Of a stretch of DNA of 64,000 nt, positions 23,336 through 32,282 are shown piece by piece. Origin of the DNA: Clostridium sp. BNL1100 (GTDB lineage Bacteria > Bacillota > Clostridia > Acetivibrionales > DSM-1351); contig NC_016791.1 in NCBI RefSeq assembly GCF_000244875.1, positions 186,001 to 250,000 of the forward strand. Reading direction: 5' to 3'. The notes below the pieces were generated by a model that saw only the letters and a list, made by a program, of their open reading frames with translations, had not been told where the DNA came from and did not search any database. Every line of letters begins with the position of its first letter. Within the stretch, counting starts at the first letter, position 1. The translations under genes were made by a program, and so were the position numbers.

Positions 23336-25111
23336 TCAAATCACATCCCTGCTATTGTCATTTATAAGCTCTACTTCTGCTTGGTACAGATTTTTGTATA
23401 CTTTATTGGTATGAATTAATGAATGGTGATTGCCTCGGCCAACTACTTTTCCTTTATCCATTACATATATAACATCGGCTTCTATTATTGTAGAAAGTCT
23501 GTGAGCTATCAGTACTACGGTACAATCTTCAGCTAAGGTATCAATGGCTTTTTTTATGTAAAATTGAGATTCATTATCCAGAGAAGAGGTGGCCTCGTCA
23601 AAAAGAATTATCTTTGACTTTTTTAATAAGGCTCTGGCTATAGCTATTCTTTGCCGTTGACCGCCAGAAAGATTTACACCGTTTTCTCCAATCACAGAAT
23701 TATATTTATCAGGCAAGGATTCAATATAATCATGAATATAAGCCCTTTTGCAGGCACTTTCTATTTCCTGCTGAGAGGCATCCGGGTTTGCAAGCAACAG
23801 ATTTTCTTTTATAGATACTGTAAATAGAACAGGCTCTTGTCGTACTACTGAAATATGCCTGCGTAAATCTTCTTCCTTGATTTCATTTACTTCTGTGTGG
23901 TCAATGAATATATGCCCGTTACAGGGCTGGTAAAGTCGTAGCAATAAATTGAAGACGGTTGTTTTGCCGCTTCCGCTGCTTCCTACAATGGCTGTCCTGC
24001 TTTTAGCCGGAATGTTTATAGTTACGTTATCCAGTACATTTATTTGGCTTTCATAACTAAAGGAGACATTTTCAAATTTAATTTCTCCAGTACTATTATC
24101 TATACTTTTTTCACCAAACTTCTCAGGGGAATAAGTAAGTCCGTCTATCAAGTGAAATATTCTTTCAAGGGAATTCATAACCTGTTGTAAATTCATGTTA
24201 AATTTGCTTATGCTTAAAAGTGACCCTGAAAATTGACCGGAGTATGAATTGAAGGCAATAAAATATTTAATGTCTAATGAGCCGTTTACAACGAACATTC
24301 CTCCCACTAAAACGACTGCGATATAAGTTATATGGTTCACAATATCTGAAAGAGCCTGAGACTTTGCACCAAGCAATATTACAGTTATAATCATTTCCTT
24401 TAATTTGCTTGCAATCTGTGTAAATGATTCAAACTTGTCTTTTTTAATTCCTAAGCTTTTTACTTCTCTTATACCCCAGATGGTTTGGCCTGAGTCGCTA
24501 AAGTATTTATCATTCAATTTGGATAATTGTTTATTGCCGGCCCTGATTTTTTTTCCATATGTATTAAAGATGTAAAAAGATATGGGAAAAGTAATTATAA
24601 CTATCAAAGCCAGTTTAATGCTTATGGTAAATACGGTTATTCCTACGGCTATAAGACGTATGATATCAACAACAGTATTTATTAGCGTGTTGGTAATAGC
24701 ATTTGCAACCTCACCTGCATCTCCATGTAATCTGGACATTAATTCTCCATTATTTATTTCATCATAAGCTTTTACAGGAAGATCCAGAATGGCTTTGTAC
24801 ATATCCCTTTTTAAGTCGAATATTATATTTTGGTTTAATGAAGAAAAGATGTAAGATTGTAAATATGAAATAATGCTTGCAAGGATACCAAGTAACAGAC
24901 TGTATACTATATTGGGTATGGCACCAGCCATGCTTTTTTGAAAAAAGCTGTCTAATATTCCACCCCAAAACAGAGGCTGAGCTATTCCTATCCCTATTCC
25001 TCCGATTATACATACAAAAGCCAGTACGAATTTAGTCTTATATGAGAATACATATTTTAGAGCTCTTTTAAGCAAGGTTATATCTTCTTGCTTTAAAAAT
25101 TTTATCTTCAT
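23336..25111 (-). CDS. ABC exporter, fused permease and ATPase
   Basis: The 591-aa half-transporter has six membrane helices in the N-terminal ~320 residues and a C-terminal ATPase (Walker A GSSGSGKTT, signature LSGGQRQR, Walker B ILFDEATSSLD, H-loop AHRLST). It works as a homodimer. There is no N-terminal C39 peptidase. Its place ahead of the subtilase and maturase indicates export of the modified peptide. It is probably the first gene of a four- or five-gene operon. Only a weak GGGG ribosome site precedes the ATG. Confidence 0.92.
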   Translation of the reverse strand: MKIKFLKQEDITLLKRALKYVFSYKTKFVLAFVCIIGGIGIGIAQPLFWGGILDSFFQKSMAGAIPNIVYSLLLGILASIISYLQSYIFSSLNQNIIFDLKRDMYKAILDLPVKAYDEINNGELMSRLHGDAGEVANAITNTLINTVVDIIRLIAVGITVFTISIKLALIVIITFPISFYIFNTYGKKIRAGNKQLSKLNDKYFSDSGQTIWGIREVKSLGIKKDKFESFTQIASKLKEMIITVILLGAKSQALSDIVNHITYIAVVLVGGMFVVNGSLDIKYFIAFNSYSGQFSGSLLSISKFNMNLQQVMNSLERIFHLIDGLTYSPEKFGEKSIDNSTGEIKFENVSFSYESQINVLDNVTINIPAKSRTAIVGSSGSGKTTVFNLLLRLYQPCNGHIFIDHTEVNEIKEEDLRRHISVVRQEPVLFTVSIKENLLLANPDASQQEIESACKRAYIHDYIESLPDKYNSVIGENGVNLSGGQRQRIAIARALLKKSKIILFDEATSSLDNESQFYIKKAIDTLAEDCTVVLIAHRLSTIIEADVIYVMDKGKVVGRGNHHSLIHTNKVYKNLYQAEVELINDNSRDVI

Positions 25112-25308
25112 GATTCAGTCCCCACATTTACCTGTTTAATTGTTTCTATCTTTAAAAAATAAGTGTAAACCAGACTGACTACAAAAAGGCGTGTATTAGA
25201 GAATATCCATTAGGACGCATCTATTGCATAAAATAGAAAAATAGAATTTTGTATGATATCTGTACTTTATAAATAATTTACCATGTAAGGGGTTAATTGT
25301 CAATTTGT
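25112..25308. other. Intergenic region upstream of the ABC exporter
   Basis: With the decayed frame that follows, this fills the 394-bp gap between the exporter and the BtrH-like gene. It is A+T rich and likely holds the promoter of the exporter operon, but no -35/-10 pair stands out. Confidence 0.5.
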
Positions 25309-25509
25309 ATGATTGAATTACAGGATAGGATTGATAGTGTTCTTACTGATAAGTGACAAGTTTTTGCAGTCAAGCATTTTGAGAGTTTCAATAATAATGA
25401 ATATGAGGAAGAGTGCATAGTATCGGAATATAACGATAATGAAATGGAGATTCTCACCCAAGATAAAATTACACTGAGTAAGGTAAATTCCGCTTACAAG
25501 CTATGCTAG
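25309..25509 (+). pseudogene. Small reading frame interrupted by one stop
   Basis: From ATG 25309 a 66-codon frame reads MIELQDRIDSVLTDK, then TGA (25354-25356), then about 50 acidic residues (KHFESFNNNEYEEECIVSE and on) to TAG at 25507. A single in-frame stop suggests a decayed small gene. It overlaps the end of the minus-strand BtrH-like gene by 4 bp. No ribosome site is convincing and no family is recognised. Confidence 0.35.
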
Positions 25510-26495
25510 ATTATAATTCCAAAAAAATCAATTAGTTCTTCTGTCAACAGACGTTCTGCTTTAGCTAAGAACAGTATTTTATCCTTTAGATTTTCCGTTA
25601 GTGCTAAATTATTCGATAAAACAGCTTTTACATATGTAAGCTGAATGATATTCCAACGATTTATTATATCCAGAATTCTATCCTGAAAATATTTAGCAGC
25701 TTCACTTTTTACCTGTTTCAGGGTTCTAAAGCAAAATTCCAATAATACGGAAAAATCCTGCCGCCTTTCATATATATTAATGAGAACATACTTTAGGTTA
25801 TCGCTTCGAATATCTATCAGAGAGGAATTATGCAGCTCAAACTGGTGATTCATAAGGTCATCGATATCATGTGCAAAATCCTCTATCATGTGGAATGAGT
25901 TTTTACCGCCCACAAGTTCAAATCTCTTTTTTATAGTATCAATGAGTGCTTCAGCTGCATTTAAATTTGGGGATGTAATACATTCTGCTATGGAAATCCC
26001 TTGAATCCATTCAATTGCTTCATCCAGTACTCCAAAAGATACGTTTGCCTGATCATAATAAGGGTCGGTAACTATTAGTTTTTTTGAAACCGGATCAATT
26101 CTGACAGCTATGGCATAGTGCGGGCCGTGCTCTTTTTTATATGAGAGGTCCCATGGGATGTAATATGCATCAATTTTCAATATGATAAATAGATTTTTTT
26201 GCAGCATGTTCATTAATAAAGAACGGTTATCCTTTTCTTCATAAAAGAATTGTATTATAATCCCATGATGTTTTTTTAAGTCATTTAAATAATCGGGGGA
26301 CAATAAAAGGTTCTGACTAATATCCTTATTGGGATCGTTAATATATTTAAACTCCCAGGAACTGAGAAAGCATAACTCAAAATCGCGGCCTACTATTCCT
26401 GCATATGTAGCAATACAATCATAAAAACAATATCTGCTTGGGATACTATCTCCTCGAGGCCTGTAAACTTTTGTGTAATTCTTATTATTCAACAT
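25506..26495 (-). CDS. BtrH N-terminal-like protein of the peptide cluster
   Basis: The 329-aa protein starts with a region (about 10-165) resembling the BtrH N-terminal domain, a cysteine-peptidase-like fold named after the butirosin acyltransferase: PSRYCFYDCIATYAG, later HYAIAVRIDP and LIVTDPYY. The C-terminal half is helical and unrecognised. Similar proteins occur in clostridial peptide-maturation clusters. The candidate catalytic pair would be a Cys near 23-27 and the His of HYAIAV. AGGAG precedes the ATG. A 394-bp gap separates it from the exporter, so it may be transcribed separately. Confidence 0.72.
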   Translation of the reverse strand: MLNNKNYTKVYRPRGDSIPSRYCFYDCIATYAGIVGRDFELCFLSSWEFKYINDPNKDISQNLLLSPDYLNDLKKHHGIIIQFFYEEKDNRSLLMNMLQKNLFIILKIDAYYIPWDLSYKKEHGPHYAIAVRIDPVSKKLIVTDPYYDQANVSFGVLDEAIEWIQGISIAECITSPNLNAAEALIDTIKKRFELVGGKNSFHMIEDFAHDIDDLMNHQFELHNSSLIDIRSDNLKYVLINIYERRQDFSVLLEFCFRTLKQVKSEAAKYFQDRILDIINRWNIIQLTYVKAVLSNNLALTENLKDKILFLAKAERLLTEELIDFFGIII

Positions 26496-26767
26496 GGCAT
26501 GTTTCTCCTCTATGATATATTAGAGGGAGTTATGATGAACGATGAGATGTACTTTGGCACTTGATATGGTGTGTATATTCCTGAATCTATAAAGACATGC
26601 TTCCCTAATAATATATAATACTAAATTTATTAAAATTATAAGTTATCCTGCAAAAAATTACAACAAATGCTATTGGGGTTTGGTAGTTTGCTAAAAGGTT
26701 GGATTGGATGATTTAGAAATTTGTTAGAAATAATAATTTCCAGACTAATACCAAATTTACAAATTAA
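26496..26767. other. Intergenic region between divergent genes
   Basis: No coding frame or strong hairpin was found here. It must hold the promoter of the minus-strand BtrH-like gene; the + strand promoter is listed next. Confidence 0.5.
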
Positions 26768-26776
26768 TGTTATAAT
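26768..26776 (+). promoter_or_regulatory. Extended -10 promoter of the secreted protein gene
   Basis: TGTTATAAT matches TGnTATAAT. No consensus -35 is present, which is usual for extended -10 promoters. The ATG follows 31 bp later behind AAAGGAGG. Confidence 0.6.
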
Positions 26777-26807
26777 ATTGTTAATTTAATTCTAAAGGAG
26801 GAAAAGT

Positions 26808-27320
26808 ATGTTTAGGTTGAAACGTTTGTTATTAGTTATCATTTCAACGTTAATTTTCACAATGGCATTTTCGACAATGGCGTTTGCAATTGAAGTGAAT
26901 GCAGATTCCCAAAGCCAGAATTCCGGGGATTCAGTTATTTTACCTGTGTATTGGTATCATCAGATATTTTCTGATAAACCGCTCTATATTCATGATGCAG
27001 ATACCGATACATGGTATGACAGTGTAAAAGGTACTGTTGAAATCAAGTGGTCAAATTACGTGTCCATGGCTAAATCCTTGACTGCTGATTTACAGGTTCC
27101 TGACGGTACATACCAATTTAATCTGGTTACAACTGATAGTTGTTCTTCAGATTCTATTGAGGGTACTTTTAACATTATCAAAAACGGGGTAGTAGTTGCA
27201 TCAAACATCAAGGGTCAGGTTTATGGGCTAAGTTTGGCAGAGGGTAACTATTTCAAATTTTATTCCAATGACACTAAATGGCATTTTAGTGCATATATAA
27301 CCAAAAGAATTGATGGGTAA
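26808..27320 (+). CDS. Secreted protein of unknown function
   Basis: The 170-aa precursor has a signal peptide with a likely cut after TMAFA (about residue 27). The mature ~143-residue protein is rich in aromatic and beta-branched residues (YWYHQIFSDKPLYIHDADTD, WHFSAYITKR) and looks beta-sandwich-like. It has two Cys-free halves and one Cys. No dockerin, SLH or sortase motif is seen, so it should be released. It has its own promoter and a strong terminator. I do not recognise a family; its position beside the peptide cluster may be coincidental. Confidence 0.8.
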   Translation: MFRLKRLLLVIISTLIFTMAFSTMAFAIEVNADSQSQNSGDSVILPVYWYHQIFSDKPLYIHDADTDTWYDSVKGTVEIKWSNYVSMAKSLTADLQVPDGTYQFNLVTTDSCSSDSIEGTFNIIKNGVVVASNIKGQVYGLSLAEGNYFKFYSNDTKWHFSAYITKRIDG

Positions 27321-27332
27321 AATAATAATACA

Positions 27333-27368
27333 AAGAGTCACCGGATTAAATTTAATCCGGTGACTCTT
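27333..27368. terminator. Perfect 36-bp palindromic bidirectional terminator
   Basis: Bases 27333-27350 are the exact inverse of 27351-27368. It lies between the convergent secreted-protein and chemoreceptor genes and can end both transcripts. Confidence 0.85.
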
Positions 27369-27386
27369 CTACGTTATGTATACAAG

Positions 27387-29072
27387 TTAAATTCTAAAAA
27401 TTGATATTGAGGACTGCAACTCATCAGCAAGTTCTGCTAATGATTGTGCGGAAGAAGTTATTTCTTCCATTGTTGCAACCTGTTCCTCATTTGCAGCAGA
27501 ATTATCCTGGCTTAATATTGCCCCTTCTTCTGCCGCTTTTTTAATTGTTTCAGAAATTGAGACAATTGCTTGGCTCTGGGATGAAACAAGCTCTATAGAT
27601 GCCATTACATCCTTTACTTTACTATTCACATTTGTTACATCAGCTTTAATAGCTTGGAATGTTTCAGCAACATGCTGCGTTTTTGCAAAACCATCTTTAA
27701 CCTTCTCATTCCCTTTATTAATTGATATAACAGCATTTTCTGTTTCACTTTGAATTTCCTTGACAAATTGAGCTATTTGTGTGGCTGATACTTTAGATTG
27801 TTCAGCAAGTTTGCGAATCTCCTCTGCAACAACAGCAAACCCCTTACCTTGCTCACCTGCACGGGCTGCTTCGATTGCTGCATTTAGCGCAAGAAGATTT
27901 GTCTGTTCTGTAATGCCTGTAATAATTTCAACAATGTTTCCAATTTCTTTTGAATGTTCTCCTAACTTTCTGATTACAGTTTCAGAATCACTAACGGTTG
28001 ATGTTATATCATTCATTTGTGCCACAACGTCATTTACCGTAATAATTCCATGTTCGGAAGCTGAAAAAGCCTTATCTGACAAAGTGTACATCTCTTTACT
28101 ATTTTCAGAAATTTGCTGTATATTCGTAGACATTTCCTTTATTGTATCGGTTGAATGTTGAATGCTTCCTAACTGTTCTTCCGCCCCTGAAGCACTTTTT
28201 TGAGTAGCTTCAGCAATCTGCTCATTTGCTTTTGTACATTGTTCGGCACTGGCGGTTAATTCTTCTGAAGAAGCAGCAACTTGTGTCGATACGTCACTTA
28301 CTTTTGCCAGTATATCTCTCATATTAGCAACCATTTTATTTAAAGAAGTTACCAATACACCGATTTCATCCTTGCTTTTAATATTTAAAGCATCAACCGT
28401 CAAGTCTCCATCGGATATCCGGTGCAGTGTGTCTGTGACTTTTTTTACAGGTGTTGATATGCTCCTGATCAATAGGTACGATGTTATTATAGTAACAAGA
28501 ACTGCAATTATGCTGATTATTGCAATAAGTATGTTGCTCTTGTCTTGCACATCTATAACATCGTTCCAAGCATCATTTGTTAACTTGTCTATATCCTTTT
28601 TGATTTTATCATGAGATTCACGAAAGCTGTCAAATAGCTGTTTGCCATCCCCGGCTTTTGCACGTGCCTCTTCCAAATTCCCCTGCTTGACAAGGGAAAT
28701 CTGTGAATCAAAATATTTCTCAATAGCGTCAATCTTCGGTTTAGCTTCTGCTATAAGCTGTGCCATAATCGGGTGCTTGTCTAGCCTAGACTCAATTTCT
28801 TTTAATTTTACTCTAATATCACTTTTCCCGAAATTGTATGGATCAAGAAACTTTTCATCTCCTGATACAAGATACCCACGTACTCCAGTTTCCTCATTAA
28901 CTAACGCCGTTAATAATCCATCTGCCGCATAACCTATTGGAATAGCATCTGTTATAAGGTTTTCTGCCTGGATTTTCAAGGAGCGAGTTGCATAAATGCT
29001 TGTTCCAACGATACCTGCCATTAATACTAATACTAATACATAACTTGTGATGAGTTTTTTTGCTACTGACAT
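27387..29072 (-). CDS. Methyl-accepting chemotaxis protein with CHASE3-type sensor
   Basis: The 561-aa chemoreceptor has an N-terminal membrane helix (about 8-30), a periplasm-facing four-helix CHASE3-like domain (about 35-180, with the conserved [18 protein letters not shown]), a second helix (about 185-205), HAMP (about 207-260) and the cytoplasmic signalling hairpin. The hairpin carries the near-invariant tip [21 protein letters not shown]. It would signal to CheA/CheW and the flagella. The ATG at 29072 has TGGAGG 7 nt upstream; a longer reading to 29147 runs through a sigma-D promoter and is rejected. Confidence 0.94.
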   Translation of the reverse strand: MSVAKKLITSYVLVLVLMAGIVGTSIYATRSLKIQAENLITDAIPIGYAADGLLTALVNEETGVRGYLVSGDEKFLDPYNFGKSDIRVKLKEIESRLDKHPIMAQLIAEAKPKIDAIEKYFDSQISLVKQGNLEEARAKAGDGKQLFDSFRESHDKIKKDIDKLTNDAWNDVIDVQDKSNILIAIISIIAVLVTIITSYLLIRSISTPVKKVTDTLHRISDGDLTVDALNIKSKDEIGVLVTSLNKMVANMRDILAKVSDVSTQVAASSEELTASAEQCTKANEQIAEATQKSASGAEEQLGSIQHSTDTIKEMSTNIQQISENSKEMYTLSDKAFSASEHGIITVNDVVAQMNDITSTVSDSETVIRKLGEHSKEIGNIVEIITGITEQTNLLALNAAIEAARAGEQGKGFAVVAEEIRKLAEQSKVSATQIAQFVKEIQSETENAVISINKGNEKVKDGFAKTQHVAETFQAIKADVTNVNSKVKDVMASIELVSSQSQAIVSISETIKKAAEEGAILSQDNSAANEEQVATMEEITSSAQSLAELADELQSSISIFRI

Positions 29073-29127
29073 TGGCGTTCCTCCATAGGGCATATTTTTT
29101 TTCTGTGAAGATAAAGCTTCAGTGTAA

Positions 29128-29154
29128 ATATCGGCAAATACATGCATTATGTTA
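29128..29154 (-). promoter_or_regulatory. Sigma-D (flagellar) promoter of the chemoreceptor gene
   Basis: On the minus strand TAAC (29154-29151), a 15-nt spacer and GCCGATAT (29135-29128) match the TAAA-N15-GCCGATAA consensus in all but two bases. It implies co-regulation with late flagellar genes. Confidence 0.7.
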
Positions 29155-29501
29155 ACCGATTACTGCTATAATTTTGTGAGGAGGAAATATTACCAGGTAA
29201 TACAAAAAGAGCTACACAGAGCCGCTCCGATTCACATTGACACTAAAAGTATGCAATGGTATTATATGGGTTATATCCCTATATAACTTACTGCTTTTTA
29301 TTACGTGAAAAATGCCATATATGCGTATCTAATTCCATACGTATAAACAAGGACGCGTTTATTCTTAATTAGACTTAACAATCAACTGTTTATCAATGTA
29401 TTTTGTATCAATCCTTAACAATTTTATGTTGGATTTAATGCGTGTGAAGCCTTAAAAGATAGCACACGATTCGTGAAAATTCTTTCAAAAATCGTATGTA
29501 C

Positions 29502-29517
29502 TGATTTCATGAAATCA
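29502..29517. repeat. Perfect 16-bp palindrome
   Basis: TGATTTCATGAAATCA equals its own reverse complement. Its size suits a dimeric regulator, but no promoter is obvious around it. Confidence 0.5.
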
Positions 29518-29560
29518 AAAAATCAAACATCTCTAAAGTCACATTTTTGTCACAGAAATG

Positions 29561-29599
29561 AACAAGGGCTGTCAGAATAAAATTCTGAAAGCCCTTGTT
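29561..29599. terminator. Hairpin resembling a terminator
   Basis: AACAAGGGCT with GTCAGAAT pairs with ATTCTGA and AGCCCTTGTT with one mismatch. A short T run follows on the + strand. No gene immediately upstream uses it. Confidence 0.45.
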
Positions 29600-29756
29600 T
29601 TGGCGTAGACATTCCATCATACTTATTCAGTCCAACGATGTCACCCACCGCTTACTCCCTTACGAATTTCAATCTCTTTCAATAAACCCCGCCGGGAGGC
29701 CAGAGGGGCATACGGGGAGACTGGTCTCTCCCGTAAGGCGCTTCGCATTTTTTTGT

Positions 29757-29794
29757 AAAAAAAACGCCTGTGTTTTCCGCAGAAAACACAGGCG
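29757..29794 (-). terminator. Terminator of tRNA-Ser
   Basis: A perfect 13-bp stem (29765-29777 with 29782-29794) has a 4-nt loop, with an uninterrupted T run on the minus strand (29764-29757). It begins 3 nt after the tRNA CCA end. Confidence 0.9.
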
Positions 29795-29797
29795 CCG

Positions 29798-29888
29798 TGG
29801 CGGAGAGAGAGGGATTCGAACCCTCGGTGAGTGTTACCCCACACACGATTTCCAGTCGTGCGCCTTAGACCAGCTCAGCCATCTCTCC
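29798..29888 (-). tRNA. tRNA-Ser (anticodon GGA)
   Basis: The minus strand reads a 91-nt class II tRNA. The 7-bp acceptor GGAGAGA pairs with TCTCTCC, followed by G and an encoded CCA. The anticodon arm CGACT-GGAAA-TCGTG gives anticodon GGA, decoding UCC/UCU. The long variable arm is typical of tRNA-Ser, and the T-loop GGTTCGAATCC is intact. It is a single tRNA gene with its own promoter and terminator. Confidence 0.97.
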
Positions 29889-29925
29889 ATAAAAATATTC
29901 AATTCAGCTTTTAAGCTGCCTTTTT

Positions 29926-29954
29926 ATTTTACATTAGGTCATGCTGAATGTCAA
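29926..29954 (-). promoter_or_regulatory. Consensus sigma-A promoter of tRNA-Ser
   Basis: On the minus strand TTGACA (29954-29949), 17 nt and TAAAAT (29931-29926). Predicted transcription starts about 30 nt before the tRNA. Confidence 0.8.
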
Positions 29955-30001
29955 CAAAAAAGTGTACCGTATTATTTGTAATATGTTAACAAGATTATTC
30001 C

Positions 30002-30031
30002 AAAAAAAATGGACTTGCTTTAAACAAGTCC
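30002..30031 (-). terminator. Terminator of the HD-GYP gene
   Basis: GGACTTG (30031-30025, minus) pairs with CAAGTCC (30017-30011), followed by a T run (30009-30002). Confidence 0.85.
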
Positions 30032-30075
30032 GAAGGAGTATGTATGTTAATTTTAAATTGCTTACAGTTATAAAA

Positions 30076-31362
30076 TTACAATGCGTGAAGATTAAGTTCT
30101 TCATCAAACTCCGGAAAGATTTCATTACAGCTCTGGAAAACAATCTCCTGAGAAGTACGTCTTATCTCGTTTATTTCCTCAATATTTTGGTTGAGGCAAT
30201 ACTTGACATCATAATCAAGAGTATTTACTTCATTAATAAGCTTAACCGTGTCTTTAAGGGACATGGCATGTCTGTAAGGTCTTTCTTCCGTAAGAGCTGT
30301 AAACATGTCGCTTACAGCAAGTATCCTGGAACCCAGATCAAGACTTCTTGAGTCCAATCCAAAGGGATAACCCGTACCATCAAGCTTTTCATGGTGGAAT
30401 GCGGCCCAGTCACGTACTTTTCCCAAACCGGGAATTGAATCCAGTATCCGGTAGGTATGATATGTATGTGCTTTCATAAGATTGAATTCATAGTGGTCTA
30501 AGGGACCGGGTTTTTCTAAAATACTTTCCGGGATACACAGTTTTCCCAAATCATGCATTAGCCCCGCAGAGTGCATCAGTCTGCTGTCGCAAACAGAAAA
30601 TCCCAGTTTAGAGGCCAAAGTACTTGCACTAGCAGCCACACCTATTGAGTGGGTAGCTGTAAATTTACTTCTGAAATCAATAATTCTGTGTGCGATATTT
30701 GCATATTGAATTAAAAGCTCACTATTAATATAAACCTTGTATGGCGACATTATTTTGCGTATCAGATCCTCAACATAAGTTCCTGTAATATCGAACCAAA
30801 AATAAGGTTTTGAGGCAATGTTCTCAAACGCATCAACTGCTGCGGGCATAAACATTGTATCTTTGCCGTTGCGAATCATTTTGCTTATATATTTTTTCTG
30901 CTGCAAGATTTCCTGATTAGGATTTATCAGTATATCAATTCTGTCTGCTAAATGGAGGATATGACTGAATTTTGGTATCTTGCAGGATTGAAACCGCTTG
31001 TGAGATATTTCTTTCCAAAATACATGGTGATATTTTATTATATCGGCAGCTGAACGTAATTCCTCTGCGTCCCGAAGAATAAACCATCCTTTATACCCAT
31101 GGTTATGCCTGTTGGAATAGGAATTCCCAAATTCAAACTCGAAAATGGAACTCCTTTCAAACAAATTAACTGCGCCGCAATCATGAAGCAAGCCGGCCAG
31201 TACTAAATCCTTAATCTCATTCTCCGAATAACCCATTTCTTTAGCGATACAATAAGAGATATATGCAACTCTCTTGTGATGATTTGAAATATTAGGGTTT
31301 ATCAAATCTATAGCACTCGATAGGGCTATAACAATATCTATAATCGGTATGTATTGATCCAT
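30076..31362 (-). CDS. HD-GYP protein with two HD domains
   Basis: The 428-aa soluble protein has an N-terminal HD domain (about 30-160; HHKRVAYISYCIAKEMGY, LLHDCG) and a C-terminal HD-GYP domain (about 235-400; HSIGV, GLMHDLGK, HHEKLDGTGYPFGL). HD-GYP enzymes hydrolyse cyclic di-GMP or cGAMP at a di- or tri-iron site. Both metal motifs look intact. There is no receiver or membrane segment, so the N-terminal HD may sense. ATG 31362 follows GAGGT by 6 nt; a longer upstream reading lacks a ribosome site. It is alone on this strand. Confidence 0.88.
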   Translation of the reverse strand: MDQYIPIIDIVIALSSAIDLINPNISNHHKRVAYISYCIAKEMGYSENEIKDLVLAGLLHDCGAVNLFERSSIFEFEFGNSYSNRHNHGYKGWFILRDAEELRSAADIIKYHHVFWKEISHKRFQSCKIPKFSHILHLADRIDILINPNQEILQQKKYISKMIRNGKDTMFMPAAVDAFENIASKPYFWFDITGTYVEDLIRKIMSPYKVYINSELLIQYANIAHRIIDFRSKFTATHSIGVAASASTLASKLGFSVCDSRLMHSAGLMHDLGKLCIPESILEKPGPLDHYEFNLMKAHTYHTYRILDSIPGLGKVRDWAAFHHEKLDGTGYPFGLDSRSLDLGSRILAVSDMFTALTEERPYRHAMSLKDTVKLINEVNTLDYDVKYCLNQNIEEINEIRRTSQEIVFQSCNEIFPEFDEELNLHAL

Positions 31363-31502
31363 TTTATACCTCAAAATATGTAGAAAAATGATACAATTTG
31401 CCGTTCTAAACATATTTTACTACAAAATATGACAAAAGAAAACAAAAATATCTACAAATTTCAATATATTTCTTCAAGTAGAAATAATTAAATAATATAT
31501 GG

Positions 31503-31531
31503 TTAATAATTTAGGTAAAATATAGTATAAT
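31503..31531 (+). promoter_or_regulatory. Sigma-A promoter of the ABC-2 exporter operon
   Basis: TTAATA (31503-31508), 17 bp and a perfect TATAAT (31526-31531). Confidence 0.55.
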
Positions 31532-31568
31532 TCTTATAACATTAAAAACTTATGTGAAAGGTGAAATT

Positions 31569-32282
31569 ATGCTTACAATAAGTAATTTATCCAAAACTTA
31601 TAAAGGTGGTAAAAAGGCAGTAGACAATTTGACATTGGAAATTCAAAAAGGTGATATCTACGGATTTATAGGACATAATGGTGCAGGAAAGACAACTACA
31701 ATAAAGTGTGTTACGGGTATTCTTGAATTCTCCGAGGGAGATATTCGTATAGGAGGCAAATCCATAAAAACAGACCCACTGGAATGTAAAAGGATGATTG
31801 CGTATATACCTGATAATCCCGACCTTTATGAAAATATGACAGGAATTCAATATCTGAATTTTATTACAGATGTTTTCTCCATTCCGGCAAAAGAGAGAGA
31901 AAAATCTATCAAAGAGTACGCAGACATGATGGAACTCACGGGAAGCCTGGGAGATTTGATTTCGTCTTACTCTCATGGAATGAAGCAAAAGCTTGCCATT
32001 ATTTCAGCACTTGTTCATAACCCAAGCCTGTATATAATGGATGAACCTTTTGTTGGACTTGACCCAAAGGCAGCACATACTCTGAAAGAGATTATGAAAG
32101 AAAAATGCAGACAAGGGAGTGCTATTTTCTTTTCAACCCATGTTTTAGAGGTTGCGGAAAAGCTCTGTAACAAGATAGCTATTATAAAGGATGGCAAGCT
32201 TATTACCAGTGGTGAAACTGACACAGTAAGAGGAAACAGCTCACTTGAGCAATTATTTTTGGAGTTGATAGATAATGAATAG
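31569..32282 (+). CDS. ABC-2 type transporter ATP-binding protein
   Basis: The 237-aa ATPase has Walker A GHNGAGKTT, signature SYSHGMKQK (a degenerate LSGGQ with SHGM, common in this subfamily), Walker B LYIMDEPFVGLDP and H-loop STH. It is of the CcmA/YxlF type that energises exporters of antibiotics, lipids or unknown small molecules. ATG 31569 is preferred because AAAGGTGA lies 6 nt upstream. Its last 8 bp overlap the permease gene, indicating coupling. Confidence 0.92.
   Translation: MLTISNLSKTYKGGKKAVDNLTLEIQKGDIYGFIGHNGAGKTTTIKCVTGILEFSEGDIRIGGKSIKTDPLECKRMIAYIPDNPDLYENMTGIQYLNFITDVFSIPAKEREKSIKEYADMMELTGSLGDLISSYSHGMKQKLAIISALVHNPSLYIMDEPFVGLDPKAAHTLKEIMKEKCRQGSAIFFSTHVLEVAEKLCNKIAIIKDGKLITSGETDTVRGNSSLEQLFLELIDNE

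Larger units (their letters stand above)
29155..29756. other. Intergenic region without a recognisable gene
   Basis: About 600 bp with no supported gene. It contains a perfect 16-bp palindrome (29502-29517), a long imperfect hairpin (29561-29599) and a GC-rich hairpin near 29717-29738 just before the tRNA terminator. No function is clear. Confidence 0.5.

Noticed and set aside
29595-29981. 128-aa + strand frame over the tRNA region
   Set aside because: It runs through tRNA-Ser and its terminator, so it cannot be a real coding gene.
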